This document shows positions 57,229 to 64,000 of a DNA stretch of 64,000 nucleotides, piece after piece. The stretch spans positions 140,941-204,940 of the forward strand of contig NZ_JAIQDE010000015.1 in the NCBI RefSeq assembly GCF_020037015.1, given 5' to 3'. This stretch comes from Corallococcus sp. AS-1-6. GTDB taxonomy: Bacteria > Myxococcota > Myxococcia > Myxococcales > Myxococcaceae. The notes under the pieces are model-generated. The model was not told the origin of the DNA and did no database searches. It worked only from the letters and a program-made list of their open reading frames with translations. The position numbers and the translations under genes are program-made. Position 1 is the first letter of the stretch. Each line of letters opens with the position of its first letter.

Positions 57229-58128
57229 TCAGCCCCCCGGACCGAGCAGCCGCGTCAGGCTGAGGTCCACCTGACTGACGACGAGCGCCGCGATGCTGTC
57301 CACCGAGGACGCGCCCACTCCCAGGCGCTCGCAGAGCCGCCGCGTCGTGGTCTCCGCCACCTGCTCCCGCGCGCGGCTGAGCCACCGCGACACGGTGGAC
57401 ATGTGGACGCGGTAGAGCGCCGCGATGGCGTCCAGGGACAGCGCCTCCACGTGGTACAGGCGCATCAGCGTGCGGTCCCGGTCGGACAGCTCGCCCAGCG
57501 CCGCGCGCACGGCCTCCGTGAAGGCCTCGCGGTAGCGCGAGCGCAGGTGTTCGAGCTCCGGCCCCAACTGTTCACCGAACGCGGACTCGACGGAGTCCTG
57601 CGCGACGGCGCCGGCCCGGGCCTCGGAGCGCTTGAGGTTGAGCGCGATGCGCATCGCCGCCACCCGCACCCAGCCGCCCAGCGCGCCGCCCCCGGTGAAC
57701 TCCGCGATCTTCGGCTCACCGCCCGCGGAGGCCGTGAACAGCTTCTCCCGGAGCGCCTGCCGCACCTCCGCCACGAACGCGGGCGAGCGGTCCACGCCGG
57801 ACACGAACGCGCCGACGTCGCGCAGGTAGCCGTCCTCGAAGAACTGGAGCGCGGCGCGGTCGTGTCGCAGGCACCCGAAGGCCAGGTACAGCTCCGAGAA
57901 GGCGGGCGAGGTCCCTTCGAGCGCCTCCAGGAGCGCGGCCGGAGCCGTCAGCCGTTGCGCGACGAACGCCACGAAGGCGAGCGGCTCCAGCTCCACCCCG
58001 GGCCAGCGAGACCGGGCGCGGTCAATCGAAGCGCGGAGCAGCTCCTCCAGGCGCGAGGGCTCCGGAAGCGAAGCAGGCGCGCGGCCAGGAGCCGCGAGAA
58101 AGGCGGAGGCCAAAGGAGTAGGGGACAC
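57229..58128 (-). CDS. RNA polymerase sigma-70 factor, Myxococcales-type
   Basis: The 299-residue form from GTG at 58128 avoids an unlikely N-terminal extension; the start is uncertain. The protein has a diverged N-terminal region rich in helices (LEELLRASIDRARSRWPGV). A region-2-like segment contains WVRVAAMRIALNLKRSE, and a region-4 helix-turn-helix contains DRDLTLMRLYHVEALSL-like register (DRTLMRLYHVEAL) and IAALYRVHMSTVSRWLSRAR. It resembles a sigma-factor family restricted to Myxococcales, usually found near Ser/Thr kinases. A kinase with an anti-sigma-type zinc finger lies two genes downstream, which suggests a signalling pair. It is divergent from serC. Confidence 0.82.
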   Translation of the reverse strand: MSPTPLASAFLAAPGRAPASLPEPSRLEELLRASIDRARSRWPGVELEPLAFVAFVAQRLTAPAALLEALEGTSPAFSELYLAFGCLRHDRAALQFFEDGYLRDVGAFVSGVDRSPAFVAEVRQALREKLFTASAGGEPKIAEFTGGGALGGWVRVAAMRIALNLKRSEARAGAVAQDSVESAFGEQLGPELEHLRSRYREAFTEAVRAALGELSDRDRTLMRLYHVEALSLDAIAALYRVHMSTVSRWLSRAREQVAETTTRRLCERLGVGASSVDSIAALVVSQVDLSLTRLLGPGG

Positions 58129-58254
58129 ACACGGGACGCTACCACCCCCACCGGGCGGACGAAGGCCACCGTCCGACAGAGCCCACGTTGCTGATGACCC
58201 CCGGAGCCCCACCGGCGAGAATGCCGGAGCGCTTCACTTCCCAGAGGACAAGCC

Positions 58255-59343
58255 ATGCGCGTCATCAACTTCAATCCCGGCCCGGCCGGTCTCCCCACGG
58301 CGGCGCTGGAGCGGGCCCGGGACGAGCTGCTCGACTTCCAGGGCACGGGGATGTCGATCATCGAGCACAGCCACCGGGGCAAGGCGTTCGAAGCCGTGCA
58401 CAACGAAGGCATCGCCCTGGTGAAGGAGCTGCTGTCCGTCCCGGACACGCATGAGGTCCTCTTCCTCCAGGGAGGCGCCTCGCAGCAGTTCGCGCAGGTG
58501 CCGATGAACTTCCTCCCGCAGGGGGGCTCCGCGGACTACTTGGTGACGGGAGGCTGGAGCGAGAAGGCGGTGGACGAGGCGCGCTACTACGGCACGCCGC
58601 GCATCGCCGCGAACACGGTGGACAAGGACAAGCGCTTCACGCGAGTCCCCACCCAGGCCGAGCTCCAGTTGGATCCGAAGGCCGCCTACGTCCACATGAC
58701 GAGCAACAACACGCTCTTCGGGACGCAATGGCACACCTTCCCGGAAGTGGGGCAGGTGCCGCTGGTGGCGGACATGAGCTCCGACATCCTGTGGAAGCCC
58801 ATCGACGTGAGCCGCTTCGCGCTCATCTACGCGGGGGCCCAGAAGAACATCGGGCCGTCAGGCATCGTCCTGGTGCTGGTGAACAAGGAGTTCATGGCGA
58901 AGGGCCGCAAGGACATCCCGAAGATCTTCCGTTACACGACCTACGCGGAGAACAACTCGCTCTACAACACGCCGCCCACCTTCTCCATCTACCTCTGCCG
59001 GAACGTGCTCGCGTGGATCAAGGGCGTGGGAGGCCTGAAGCAGATCGAGGCGTGGAACCGTGAGAAGGGAGAGCTCCTGTACGCGGCGCTCGAGCGCAAC
59101 GCGGGCTTCTACCGCGCCCCGGTGGAGAAGGCGTCGCGCTCGTACATGAACGTGGTGTTCCGCCTGCCGGACGAGAAGCTGGAAGAGGCCTTCGTGGCCG
59201 AAGGCGCCAAGGCCGGCATGGTGGGAATGAAGGGCCACCGGATCACAGGCGGCATCCGCGTGTCCCTGTACAACGCGGTGACCGTGGACCACGTGAAGAC
59301 GCTGGTGTCCTTCATGGACGACTTCGCCAGGCGCAATGGGTAG
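58255..59343 (+). CDS. serC: Phosphoserine aminotransferase
   Basis: The 362-residue protein is full length for SerC. It starts [14 protein letters not shown], has [20 protein letters not shown] in the N-terminal part and the PLP lysine in [13 protein letters not shown]. It ends with a small domain containing [17 protein letters not shown]. SerC converts 3-phosphohydroxypyruvate to phosphoserine in serine synthesis and acts in pyridoxine synthesis in some bacteria. It stands alone, divergent from the sigma-factor gene, with no serA or serB adjacent. Confidence 0.97.
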   Translation: MRVINFNPGPAGLPTAALERARDELLDFQGTGMSIIEHSHRGKAFEAVHNEGIALVKELLSVPDTHEVLFLQGGASQQFAQVPMNFLPQGGSADYLVTGGWSEKAVDEARYYGTPRIAANTVDKDKRFTRVPTQAELQLDPKAAYVHMTSNNTLFGTQWHTFPEVGQVPLVADMSSDILWKPIDVSRFALIYAGAQKNIGPSGIVLVLVNKEFMAKGRKDIPKIFRYTTYAENNSLYNTPPTFSIYLCRNVLAWIKGVGGLKQIEAWNREKGELLYAALERNAGFYRAPVEKASRSYMNVVFRLPDEKLEEAFVAEGAKAGMVGMKGHRITGGIRVSLYNAVTVDHVKTLVSFMDDFARRNG

Positions 59344-59446
59344 GCCCCCGCGGTTCGCGCACCGGCCCGGGTGCTTGCAAAGACACGCAAGCCTGGGTTG
59401 ACACAGAGTGTGAGCCCGTCGACGCTTCCCGTAAAGGGAGGTTTAC

Positions 59447-60424
59447 GTGGAAAAGACGGGACTGACGGCGGAGTTCTGGGACGGCTTCGCTCGGGACTAC
59501 TGGAAGAAGCGCTCCGTGGTCTTCAAGGGCGTGGTGCCGAAGGACCTCCTGACGGGCATGGACGTCCTGGAGACCTTCGGCGGCTACGTCGCCCACAGCC
59601 TCGGACAGGGGCCCGGGGCCGCGCCGTCCAAGCAGCGCGGCGGCCACGTCCGCCTCTTCGTCGAGGGCCGGCAGATTGGCCCCACGGAGCAGCTCAAGTT
59701 CCTGCCGCGAGGCGACGGGCTGTCGGGCTACATCCAGGAACTCAACGCGACTTTCGGCGGCGCGCGCGTCGGCATCATCCTCAACGACGTGGAGCTCTAC
59801 AACGCGCGGCTGGGCGTCCTGCTGCGGGAGCTGCTTTCGCCGCTCATCTCCCGCGTGGGCATTCCCGCGCGCAACGTCGAGTCCACCATCTTCGCCGGTG
59901 ACTACGACGTGACGCCGTTCGGCATCCACAAGGACGACTCGGCCGACGTGCTGACCCTGGTCATCGAAGGGCGCAAGCGGATGCTGGTGTGGCCGGAGGC
60001 GTACTTCGACGAACACCCGGAACGCCTGCAGCAGCTCCAGGCCGGCAACGAGGCCATCCCCCTGTTCGAGAAGGACGCCACGGAGCTCATCGCCGAGCCC
60101 GGCGACGTCATGTACTGGCCCGGCTCCGCCTACCACGTCGCCACCGGCACGGGCGGCGTCGTCGCCACGTGCGCCATCGGCTTCTGGCACAAGGCCAACC
60201 TCTCCGAGATGATCAGCGAGCTGGTGAAGGACGTGCTCACCTCGAAGCTGGGCGGCCGCAACACCATCATCGACAACTGGCGGCCGGACGCCGTGCCCTC
60301 CGAGCTGGAGGCGTCCACCCACGCCCTGCGTGAGCTGCTGACCGGCGGTGAGTTCCAGGCCGCGCTCACCCGGGCCTGGACCGAGCGCGTGGACCGGCTC
60401 GGGTTCATGGCCTACCGGGAGTAG
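59447..60424 (+). CDS. JmjC/cupin Fe(II)- and 2-oxoglutarate-dependent oxygenase
   Basis: The GTG at 59447 follows AAGGGAGG by seven bases. The 325-residue protein begins with EFWDGFARDYWKKRSVVFKG, as in JmjC-like cupins, and carries the iron-binding triad His161-x-Asp163 in FGIHKDDSADV and His230 in SAYHVATG. GDVMYWPGS precedes the last strand. It resembles amino-acid or protein hydroxylases of the cupin_4/JmjC group. It converges on the ABC exporter of a nonribosomal peptide locus, so side-chain hydroxylation of that peptide is a reasonable guess. A TTGACA at 59398 may be its -35 element, though no good -10 is seen. Confidence 0.8.
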   Translation: MEKTGLTAEFWDGFARDYWKKRSVVFKGVVPKDLLTGMDVLETFGGYVAHSLGQGPGAAPSKQRGGHVRLFVEGRQIGPTEQLKFLPRGDGLSGYIQELNATFGGARVGIILNDVELYNARLGVLLRELLSPLISRVGIPARNVESTIFAGDYDVTPFGIHKDDSADVLTLVIEGRKRMLVWPEAYFDEHPERLQQLQAGNEAIPLFEKDATELIAEPGDVMYWPGSAYHVATGTGGVVATCAIGFWHKANLSEMISELVKDVLTSKLGGRNTIIDNWRPDAVPSELEASTHALRELLTGGEFQAALTRAWTERVDRLGFMAYRE

Positions 60425-60438
60425 CCCCGGGCGGGCCC

Positions 60439-60474
60439 CGGCTCGTGGCGGACCGCCCGTCCCGTCACGAGCCG
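60439..60474. terminator. Hairpin between convergent oxygenase and exporter genes
   Basis: Positions 60439-60447 and 60466-60474 pair perfectly over 9 bp with an 18-base GC-rich loop. It begins 15 bases after the oxygenase stop, and its right arm covers the last codons of the exporter gene. It could end transcription from both sides. Confidence 0.5.
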
Positions 60475-62093
60475 TGCGGGCGCAGGGCCTGCGTCTCTTC
60501 CGGCAGCAACTGGCCGTACTCCAGCCGCAGCAGCCGGTCCGCGAGGTGGAAGTATCGGTCGTCGTGCGTGATGACGAGCACGGCCTTCCCCCGGCGCTTC
60601 AGGTCCGGAAGCAGTTGCTCGTAGAAGAGCGCCTTGAAGACGGGGTCCTGGTCCGCGGCCCACTCGTCGAAGAGGTAGATGGGCCGGTCCTCCAGATAGG
60701 CGGTCAGCAACGCCAACCGCTTGCGCTGTCCCTGCGACAGGCTGGTGGTGGACAGCGCGCCCCCTTCGATGCGGACCTTGTGGGTCAACTGCAGACGTTC
60801 CAGGTAGTGCCGGGCGGCTTCCGTCAAATCCTCGCGCTCCAGGCCGAGCATCCGGTCGAAGAGGCAGAAGTCCACGAAGACGCTGGAGAAGAGCTGCCGG
60901 TAGCGTTCCCAGTCCTGCTCGCCGGTGAGGGGCCTGCCGTCCAGGACGACGGCTCCGGATTCGGGCGTGTAGAGGCCGATGAGCAGCTTGGCCAGCGTCG
61001 TCTTCCCGCTGCCGTTGCCGCCCACCAGGAACACCAGCTCCCCCGGACGCAGGGTCAGGTCGATGGGGCCCAGCAGGAAGCGGCCGTCCTCGTGGTCCCG
61101 GCGGTAGGCGTGGGTGATGGCGCGCAGCTCCAGTTGCTCGAAGGCGCGGGGGGCCTCCAGGGGGCCCTGGAGCTCCGGCGGCTCCTGGCCCAGCCCCAGC
61201 GCCTCCAGCTTCCCCAGCGCGACGGTGGCCTGGCCCACGCCGTGGAAGCTGTTGAGCACCGAGTCCAGCGGCTGCTGCATGTAGAGGATGGTGAGGCTGA
61301 AGCCCGTCAGTGTCGCGGAGTCGATGCCTCCGAACGTGGGCATCACGAACAACAGCAACCCGATGATGGCGAAGAACAGCAGCATGCCCCAGCTTGAGTT
61401 GGCCGCGTCGATGGCGCCGCTCAGCGCGTCCACCCGGCGCAGCGAGGCGGACGTGCCCACCAGGTCCTCGCGCAGGAAGGCCTGGCGGCGCTCGCGGTGC
61501 ATCTTCAGTTCCTTGGTGCCCTCCGACAGCGTGTCGAAGTGCTTCAGCAGGCGGTCGTACAGCTCGCGCGCCGTCCGCATCAGCCCCAGGGAACGCCGCG
61601 CGGGCAGCATGTACGTGGCGATGCCCACCGCCATGAAGCCCAGGGTGGTGAGCAGCAGGGGCCGGGACAACCAGGCCATGTAGCCCAGGCACCCGAGCAG
61701 GATGGCCAGGTGGATGAGGAGCTGGGGCAGCAGCATCAGCCCGGCGCCCACGAAGGAGATGTCGCCGGTGAGCGCCGCCAGCAGCCGGTGGCTGCCCAGC
61801 TCCTCCAGCCGCCGCAGGGGCGTGGCGAGCATCCGCGTTCCCAGCTCCGTGCGCATCTGGAAGACGAGCCCGTGGTGCATCCAGTTGAGCACCGCGTGCG
61901 AGGCGAACCGCGACAGCAGCGCCGCCGCGCACAGGGCGGCGAAGTAGCCCCCCATGCCCTGGGCCTTGCCCACCAGCGCGGCGCCCGTCATGGCGAGCAG
62001 GCCCGCGCTGCTCGCGCCCGAGGCCAGCCCCGTCACCACGGCCAGCACCAGCGCCAGCCTCGAACTCCTCAGCAGCATCCGCAGCAGGTTCAA
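60465..62093 (-). CDS. Cyclic-peptide-type ABC exporter (fused membrane and ATPase domains)
   Basis: The 542-residue protein has an N-terminal six-helix membrane domain (about residues 10-300) and a C-terminal ATPase. The ATPase has Walker A GGNGSGKTTL (about 355-364), signature SLSQGQRKRL and Walker B PIYLFDEWAADQDP. The LSQGQRKRL signature and the DEWAADQDP variant are typical of the SyrD/PvdE cyclic-peptide exporters tied to nonribosomal peptide synthesis. The start is TTG at 62093, overlapping the NRPS stop as TTGA, so translation depends on the NRPS being read; an ATG five codons later is the alternative. It should export the peptide made by the upstream synthetase. Confidence 0.93.
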   Translation of the reverse strand: MNLLRMLLRSSRLALVLAVVTGLASGASSAGLLAMTGAALVGKAQGMGGYFAALCAAALLSRFASHAVLNWMHHGLVFQMRTELGTRMLATPLRRLEELGSHRLLAALTGDISFVGAGLMLLPQLLIHLAILLGCLGYMAWLSRPLLLTTLGFMAVGIATYMLPARRSLGLMRTARELYDRLLKHFDTLSEGTKELKMHRERRQAFLREDLVGTSASLRRVDALSGAIDAANSSWGMLLFFAIIGLLLFVMPTFGGIDSATLTGFSLTILYMQQPLDSVLNSFHGVGQATVALGKLEALGLGQEPPELQGPLEAPRAFEQLELRAITHAYRRDHEDGRFLLGPIDLTLRPGELVFLVGGNGSGKTTLAKLLIGLYTPESGAVVLDGRPLTGEQDWERYRQLFSSVFVDFCLFDRMLGLEREDLTEAARHYLERLQLTHKVRIEGGALSTTSLSQGQRKRLALLTAYLEDRPIYLFDEWAADQDPVFKALFYEQLLPDLKRRGKAVLVITHDDRYFHLADRLLRLEYGQLLPEETQALRPHGS

Positions 62094-64000
62094 GCGACAC
62101 CCCAGCCCGTCAACGTTCCCGCGAGCGCGCCGGAGGACCCCACCAGCGAGTCCACCCGCGCCTCCGGCTCCGCCACCACCCGCTCCAGGAGCCCCACGAA
62201 GGCCTGCCCCAGCGCCTCCACCGTCTCGCGGCGGAACAGCCCGGCACGATATTCGAAACTTCCACTGAACCCTTCCGGGCCCTGGAGCACGGCCAGCGAC
62301 ACGTCACTCACGGTCTCTTCCAGCTCCAGCGGCACGGGGCTCAGGGTGAGCCCGCGCGCTGCTCGTGGGGCTTCTCCGCCCTGGGCGAAGGAGAACCCTG
62401 CGGGCAGCGCCCGGGTGCCGCTCGCGCCCAACAGCCGCATCAGCTCGTCGTGGGGCAGCCCCGCGTGCTCGAACGCCTCCAGGTAGGCGGCGCGCGCCCG
62501 GCGCAGCACCTCGCGGAAGCCGGGGTTGCCCGCGAGCGGCGTGCGCACCACGAGCAGGTTGGCGAACATGCCCGGCATCCGCTCCAGCTCCGGACGCGGC
62601 CGGTGCGCGTGGGCGAAGGCCACCAGGGCCTCCTCCCTGCCGGAGGCCCGCGCCAGCAGGACCTGGAAGGAGGCCATCAGGAGGATGAACGGCGTGACGC
62701 CCTCGCGGCGGCCCAGGGCGACGAGCTGTCCGGAGACCTCCGGCGACAGGGTGAAGGGCACGCTCCCGGCGGCGTGTCCGCCGTGACCGGCCTCGAGCGA
62801 CGGCTCCAGCGGCAGCGCCGGGAGCGGCAGGGGCGCTTCCAGCTTCCGGCCCCACCAGCTCCGCAGGCCTTCGAGCACCTCGCCGCGAAGCCAGGCATGT
62901 TGCCAGCGCGTGAAGTCCCGGTACTGCAAGAGGGGCTCGGCCAGCGGTGACTCCCGCCCGTCCTGGAAGGCGCCGTGGAGCGCCGCCAGCTCCGCCATCA
63001 GCACCTGTCCGGACACGAGGTCGGTGAGCGCGTGGTGGAGGTTGATCAGCAGCAGGTGCCGCTCATCCGCGAGCCGCAGCAGGAGCGCGCGCATCAGGGG
63101 GCCCTGCTCCAGGTCGAAGGGACGCCAGGCCGCTTCGTGGAGCCGTGACAGGGCGGTCTGCTCGCGCTGGGCCTCGGGGAGGGGCTCCAGGTCGAGGCAG
63201 GCCAGCGGGAAGTCGCCGGGGGCCGCGATGCGCTGGACGGGCACCCCGTCCACGAGCGGGAAGGTGGTGCGGAGGATTTCATGCCGGCGCACCAGCTCCG
63301 TCAGCGCACGGGCGAGCACCGCTTCGTCGAGCGGTCCGTCGACGCGGAAGGCCATGGGCACGGAGTTGAGCGGGCTCGTTGGGCCTCCGCGCTCCGGTGA
63401 CCAGTACGTCCGCTGGGAGAGGGAGAGCGGCAGCTCCTCCACGGGCTCGCCGGGCTCCACCGGAGGCAGCGAGGCCTGGCGGTCCTCCCCTGCCGTGCCG
63501 AGCCGCAGCGCCAGCGCGGCGACAGTGGGGGCCTGGAACAGGTCGTTGAGCGTCAGCTCGCGCTCGAACGTGGCGCGGATCCGCGTGATGAGCTGCGCGG
63601 CCAGCAGCGAGTGCCCGCCCAGCTCGAAGAAGTCGTCCTGAACGCCCACGCGCTCGTGGCCGAGCATGTCGGCCCACAGCCCCGCGAGCAGCTCCTCCAG
63701 GGGCGTCCGGGGCGCGACGTAGCGGTCCATGAGCCCCGGTTGCTCCGGAGCGGGAAGCGCCTTGCGGTCGACCTTGCCCGCGGCCGTGAGGGGCAGCGCG
63801 TCCAGGAGGACGAAGGTGGAGGGGACCATGAAGGAGGGGAGGCGCTGCTCGAGGAAGGAGCGCAGCTCGGAGGCGGAGGGCGGCTGGGAAGCGGTGAAGT
63901 AGGCGGTGAGGCGCTTGTCGCCCGGGGAGTCCTCGCGAAGCAGCAGGGCGGCGTCGGAGACGAAGGGGTGGAGGCGGAGGGCGGCTTCGACTTCGCCCAG
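62090..64000 (-). CDS. Nonribosomal peptide synthetase, C-terminal part (A-PCP-C), continues past the window
   Basis: The minus-strand frame is open to the window edge at 64000. In order it contains the end of an adenylation domain (LGEVEAALRLHPFVSDAALL, then A10 LTAAGKVDRKALP). A peptidyl carrier follows with the phosphopantetheine serine in DDFFELGGHSLLAAQL. A complete condensation domain comes last: LSLSQRTYWSPERGG, RRHEILRTTFPLVDG, the active-site INLHHALTDLVSG, and a final VLLARASGREEALVAF region. The HHxxxD core is present but followed by Leu instead of Gly. The protein ends directly after this domain, with no further adenylation, carrier or thioesterase. It is coupled to the exporter downstream. 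Confidence 0.93.
   Translation of the reverse strand: MGEVEAALRLHPFVSDAALLLREDSPGDKRLTAYFTASQPPSASELRSFLEQRLPSFMVPSTFVLLDALPLTAAGKVDRKALPAPEQPGLMDRYVAPRTPLEELLAGLWADMLGHERVGVQDDFFELGGHSLLAAQLITRIRATFERELTLNDLFQAPTVAALALRLGTAGEDRQASLPPVEPGEPVEELPLSLSQRTYWSPERGGPTSPLNSVPMAFRVDGPLDEAVLARALTELVRRHEILRTTFPLVDGVPVQRIAAPGDFPLACLDLEPLPEAQREQTALSRLHEAAWRPFDLEQGPLMRALLLRLADERHLLLINLHHALTDLVSGQVLMAELAALHGAFQDGRESPLAEPLLQYRDFTRWQHAWLRGEVLEGLRSWWGRKLEAPLPLPALPLEPSLEAGHGGHAAGSVPFTLSPEVSGQLVALGRREGVTPFILLMASFQVLLARASGREEALVAFAHAHRPRPELERMPGMFANLLVVRTPLAGNPGFREVLRRARAAYLEAFEHAGLPHDELMRLLGASGTRALPAGFSFAQGGEAPRAARGLTLSPVPLELEETVSDVSLAVLQGPEGFSGSFEYRAGLFRRETVEALGQAFVGLLERVVAEPEARVDSLVGSSGALAGTLTGWGVA

Noticed and set aside
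59398..59430. Complete promoter before the JmjC oxygenase
   Set aside because: TTGACA is perfect, but no acceptable -10 element occurs at 16 to 18 bases, so it is noted only as a possible -35.

Overview
The window is high-GC bacterial DNA, very probably from a myxobacterium of the Myxococcus/Corallococcus type. The evidence is a MYXO-CTERM sorting tail, a sigma factor resembling the Myxococcales-specific sigma-70 families, an AgmX/PglI-type C-terminal domain, many lipoproteins, Ser/Thr kinase and multi-PAS histidine kinase signalling genes, and secondary-metabolite genes next to housekeeping genes. There is no tRNA, rRNA, CRISPR array, IS element or integrase that I can support.

Region 1 (1-8330) is mostly core genes: the 3' end of coaD, a class I aminotransferase, a Pro/Ala-rich secreted protein on the other strand, carB with a terminator-like hairpin, a broken TSP3/DUF11 surface-protein remnant, and a rhomboid protease fused to a TPR-containing cytoplasmic region.

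Region 2 (8584-36394) is a large, unusual type VI secretion (T6SS) locus built from four transcription units. The minus-strand unit (23828 down to 9368) reads tssK, a free-standing VgrG-type beta-helix spike, tssL, a 100-residue unknown, tssM, tssJ, an 1848-residue Hydin/ASPM-repeat lipoprotein with a MYXO-CTERM tail, and a GHSHGG-motif alpha/beta hydrolase that is a candidate lipase effector. A pentapeptide-repeat lipoprotein lies tail-to-tail with the hydrolase. The first plus-strand unit is tssB, tssC and a divergent Hcp-like protein, closed by a strong hairpin. A second Hcp-like paralogue faces it. The second plus-strand unit is an IglI/TssA-like gene, tssG, tssE, a VgrG hub without a spike, and tssF. 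A coupled minus-strand unit (36394-33289) encodes an outer-membrane beta-barrel-like protein, a degenerate adenylate-forming enzyme and a PAAR-like tip. VgrG is therefore split into two genes, no ClpV is present, and no canonical Hcp is recognisable.

Region 3 (36580-39461) holds a four-PAS hybrid-less histidine kinase and a DUF1622-like membrane protein.

Region 4 (39707-51968) is a RiPP locus: a 58-residue class I lanthipeptide precursor with a KKLIVSKESI-type leader and three core cysteines, a full-length LanB, a translationally coupled leucine-rich-repeat lipoprotein, a divergent LanC with its zinc ligands, an AgmX-like protein, and a convergent, coupled pair made of a left-handed beta-helix/carrier-domain fusion and a fatty acyl-AMP ligase. 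A cupin-fold protein borders it. A 13-bp intergenic hairpin separates lanA from lanB. The fatty-acid-activating pair suggests, but does not prove, an acylated lanthipeptide. No dedicated exporter or leader protease is visible.

Region 5 (52235-59343) contains a flavin reductase-like protein, an iron-type superoxide dismutase, a sigma factor / beta-propeller lipoprotein / zinc-finger Ser-Thr kinase operon, and serC.

Region 6 (59447-64000) is the end of a nonribosomal peptide locus: a JmjC-type Fe(II)/2-oxoglutarate oxygenase, a cyclic-peptide-type ABC exporter, and an NRPS that runs off the window and ends with a condensation domain.
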